Part shown: positions 62,770-64,000 of the stretch, in pieces
Layout: every line of letters begins with the position of its first letter
How positions within the stretch are numbered: position 1 is the stretch's first letter
IMG/VR virus record: IMGVR_UViG_3300023184_000079
Coordinates: 17,645-81,644 of that record
Length of the DNA stretch: 64,000 nucleotides
Reading direction: 5' to 3' (one strand)
Source of the DNA: a virus
Position numbers and translations under genes: made by a program
Notes under the pieces: model-generated
Database searches by the model: none
Told to the model about the DNA's origin: nothing
Seen by the model: the letters and a program-made list of their open reading frames with translations, nothing else

Positions 62770-63594
62770 TTATCTCAGAAGTTTTTTTTTACCGTATTTT
62801 TTGCCACCATCACGGGCAATTTCGACAACTGCATCTTTTATATTATGTGACAATTCATTATACTTATCATCTTGCATCAACTGCTCAATTGCGTTTTCTT
62901 TTTTGTTATCAGGAATTTCCTGTTCAAAAATTATAGACGCTTTTTCTTTAAGGTCGTAAGCGAGATCTCTAATATTGCCTATTTTTTTTTTAGAGGCTAC
63001 TGGTCGTGCTTGACCTTTGTTTGGAAAAACTTTGGTGTTGTCACCAACATTAAACTCAGGCTGCATTGGGATGTCTGCATTAACGCGGTTGACAAGAGGA
63101 TGATCCATTTCTAAATCAGCAACGTAATCAGCGCGATCCTGAGGGTGCTGTAGTTCTTTACGATGACGAACCGAATCAATCTCTGGTGCCTCTTGGGATG
63201 TGTGCCATTCGTCACCCGCTGTGTCGGGATTCAATTTTGGAGAAGGCTCACCGGAAAGTTCTCCATGCTCACCGGCTTTGGGGAGTTCATCGCGACGAGT
63301 GTAATAGTTGTCGCCATCTTCAACATCAGCCGCTAGGAGTTCAATCTGACCGTGGACAATCTTAGAGATGTGATCGGTGTCAGCGTAGTTGAATTCTTCA
63401 CAGGCGTCTTGGATCATTCCGTCAATCTTGTCCTGAACTAAGGCAAGACGAGAATTGAATTCAGAAATGTTTGAAGACTTCTCTAGAAACGGATAAAGTG
63501 CTTCCGAACGGCTAACCGCGATAGCAGCGGCCTTGCGGAGCGAATCGCCCTCGCCGTCTGAGATAATTTCAAGATATTCAAAAATGTCGGCCAT
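62770..63594 (-). CDS. Head-operon protein of unknown function
   Basis: 274 aa, acidic and mostly helical with a Pro/Glu-rich middle (GELSGEPSPKLNPDTAGDEW) and a Lys-rich C terminus (DGGKKYGKKKLLR). Upstream of the portal. Could be a minor head or adaptor protein; no family recognised. Start shares a base with the preceding stop (TAATG). Confidence 0.65.
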   Translation of the reverse strand: MADIFEYLEIISDGEGDSLRKAAAIAVSRSEALYPFLEKSSNISEFNSRLALVQDKIDGMIQDACEEFNYADTDHISKIVHGQIELLAADVEDGDNYYTRRDELPKAGEHGELSGEPSPKLNPDTAGDEWHTSQEAPEIDSVRHRKELQHPQDRADYVADLEMDHPLVNRVNADIPMQPEFNVGDNTKVFPNKGQARPVASKKKIGNIRDLAYDLKEKASIIFEQEIPDNKKENAIEQLMQDDKYNELSHNIKDAVVEIARDGGKKYGKKKLLR

Positions 63595-64000
63595 TAGAGA
63601 TATAATCCTTCGTCTGGAACAGAATTAAAAGATGTTTTTTTATTCTGTATCTTTTGACTCTTTTCAATTTTAGAAATACGCAATGCGTTTCTGCGAGCAT
63701 TTTCTGCGTTTTCAATATACTTTGTAATAAATTCTTGACGAATGTCTTCATTAAGATAGGCCGCTGCACTAGCAACTCGGCGCTTTGCGTGGGAGCGGAC
63801 GGCACCAGCGTCAGACATCATCTCTTCAGGAAGGTCTGTGATCATAAGGATCGGATCTTCACGAACAAACTTGTCTACGTCTTCAACGACATTGGAGGCG
63901 GCATCTTCAGCGGCTCCATCCAACCAGTCAGCACTGTGCTGAGTGAAGGCGGAGGAATATATCTCTTTGCCGATCTCATATGTGGGAAGTTCCGCAATCT
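63594..64000 (-). CDS. Head-operon protein, N terminus beyond window
   Basis: Open from the window edge to TAA at 63594, about 135 codons visible, start outside (a TTG at 63923 is unlikely to be the start because the frame continues upstream as YEIGKEIYSSAFTQHSADWL). Helical, with EEMMSDAGAVRSHAKRRVAS and LNEDIRQEFITKYIENAENA. Family not recognised. Confidence 0.7.
   Translation of the reverse strand, partial: IAELPTYEIGKEIYSSAFTQHSADWLDGAAEDAASNVVEDVDKFVREDPILMITDLPEEMMSDAGAVRSHAKRRVASAAAYLNEDIRQEFITKYIENAENARRNALRISKIEKSQKIQNKKTSFNSVPDEGLYL

Overview
The window looks like part of a large tailed-phage genome, probably of a phage infecting an actinobacterium. Portal, tail-fibre and tail-collar genes make it a caudovirus. 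The host guess rests on a Ku homologue, an Rpf-like secreted muralytic domain, several small families I know mainly from actinophages, and many promoters whose -10 box ends 5-7 nt before the start codon, an arrangement expected of leaderless mRNAs. This is inference from sequence alone; no database search was run. Nearly all genes are on the minus strand. Exceptions are 40956-41627, 46389-48236 and possibly a 13-codon ORF at 35246.

Layout. 1-10.5 kb: leftward tail-fibre module with four consecutive collar-domain proteins, a repeat-rich fibre, a collagen-like protein, two related small structural proteins, and a large protein whose reading frame is split by an in-frame TAG. 10.5-18 kb: a 1544-residue PcfJ-like/DnaJ-zinc protein and five tandem genes sharing the N terminus M-A-[FI]-[KR]-F-E-T-A-N-E-R-W. 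18-39.5 kb: early/accessory region of small leftward genes with dUTPase, SNF2 helicase, a pyrimidine-dimer-glycosylase-like protein, Ku, HNH endonuclease, HicA-like protein, HTH regulators, two secreted wall hydrolases, one normal and one odd tRNA, and a family of TTGACA promoters. 39.5-40.4 kb: a gene-free region of about 0.9 kb. 40.4-48.2 kb: a second cluster whose proteins begin M-K-R-[IL]-E-T-R-x-x-M-[LI] and then differ (ADP-ribosyltransferase-like, HExxH-like, ParB-like, PcfJ-like, pentapeptide repeats). It contains a hairpin-rich gene-free stretch and flanking direct repeats. 48.2-53 kb: small genes, a possible holin/coiled-coil lysis pair, and a second giant PcfJ-like protein. 53-64 kb: small genes, SWIM and C2H2 zinc-finger proteins, DUF3310, a metallophosphoesterase and the portal.

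Main hypothesis. At least fourteen otherwise dissimilar proteins carry a common 12-15-residue N-terminal tag, and several of their bodies look like effectors. This resembles the capsid-targeting sequence of T4 internal proteins and Alt. They may be proteins packed in the head and injected into the host. Their genes often carry a TAATAGAT-type motif directly before the start codon, which may be the late promoter.
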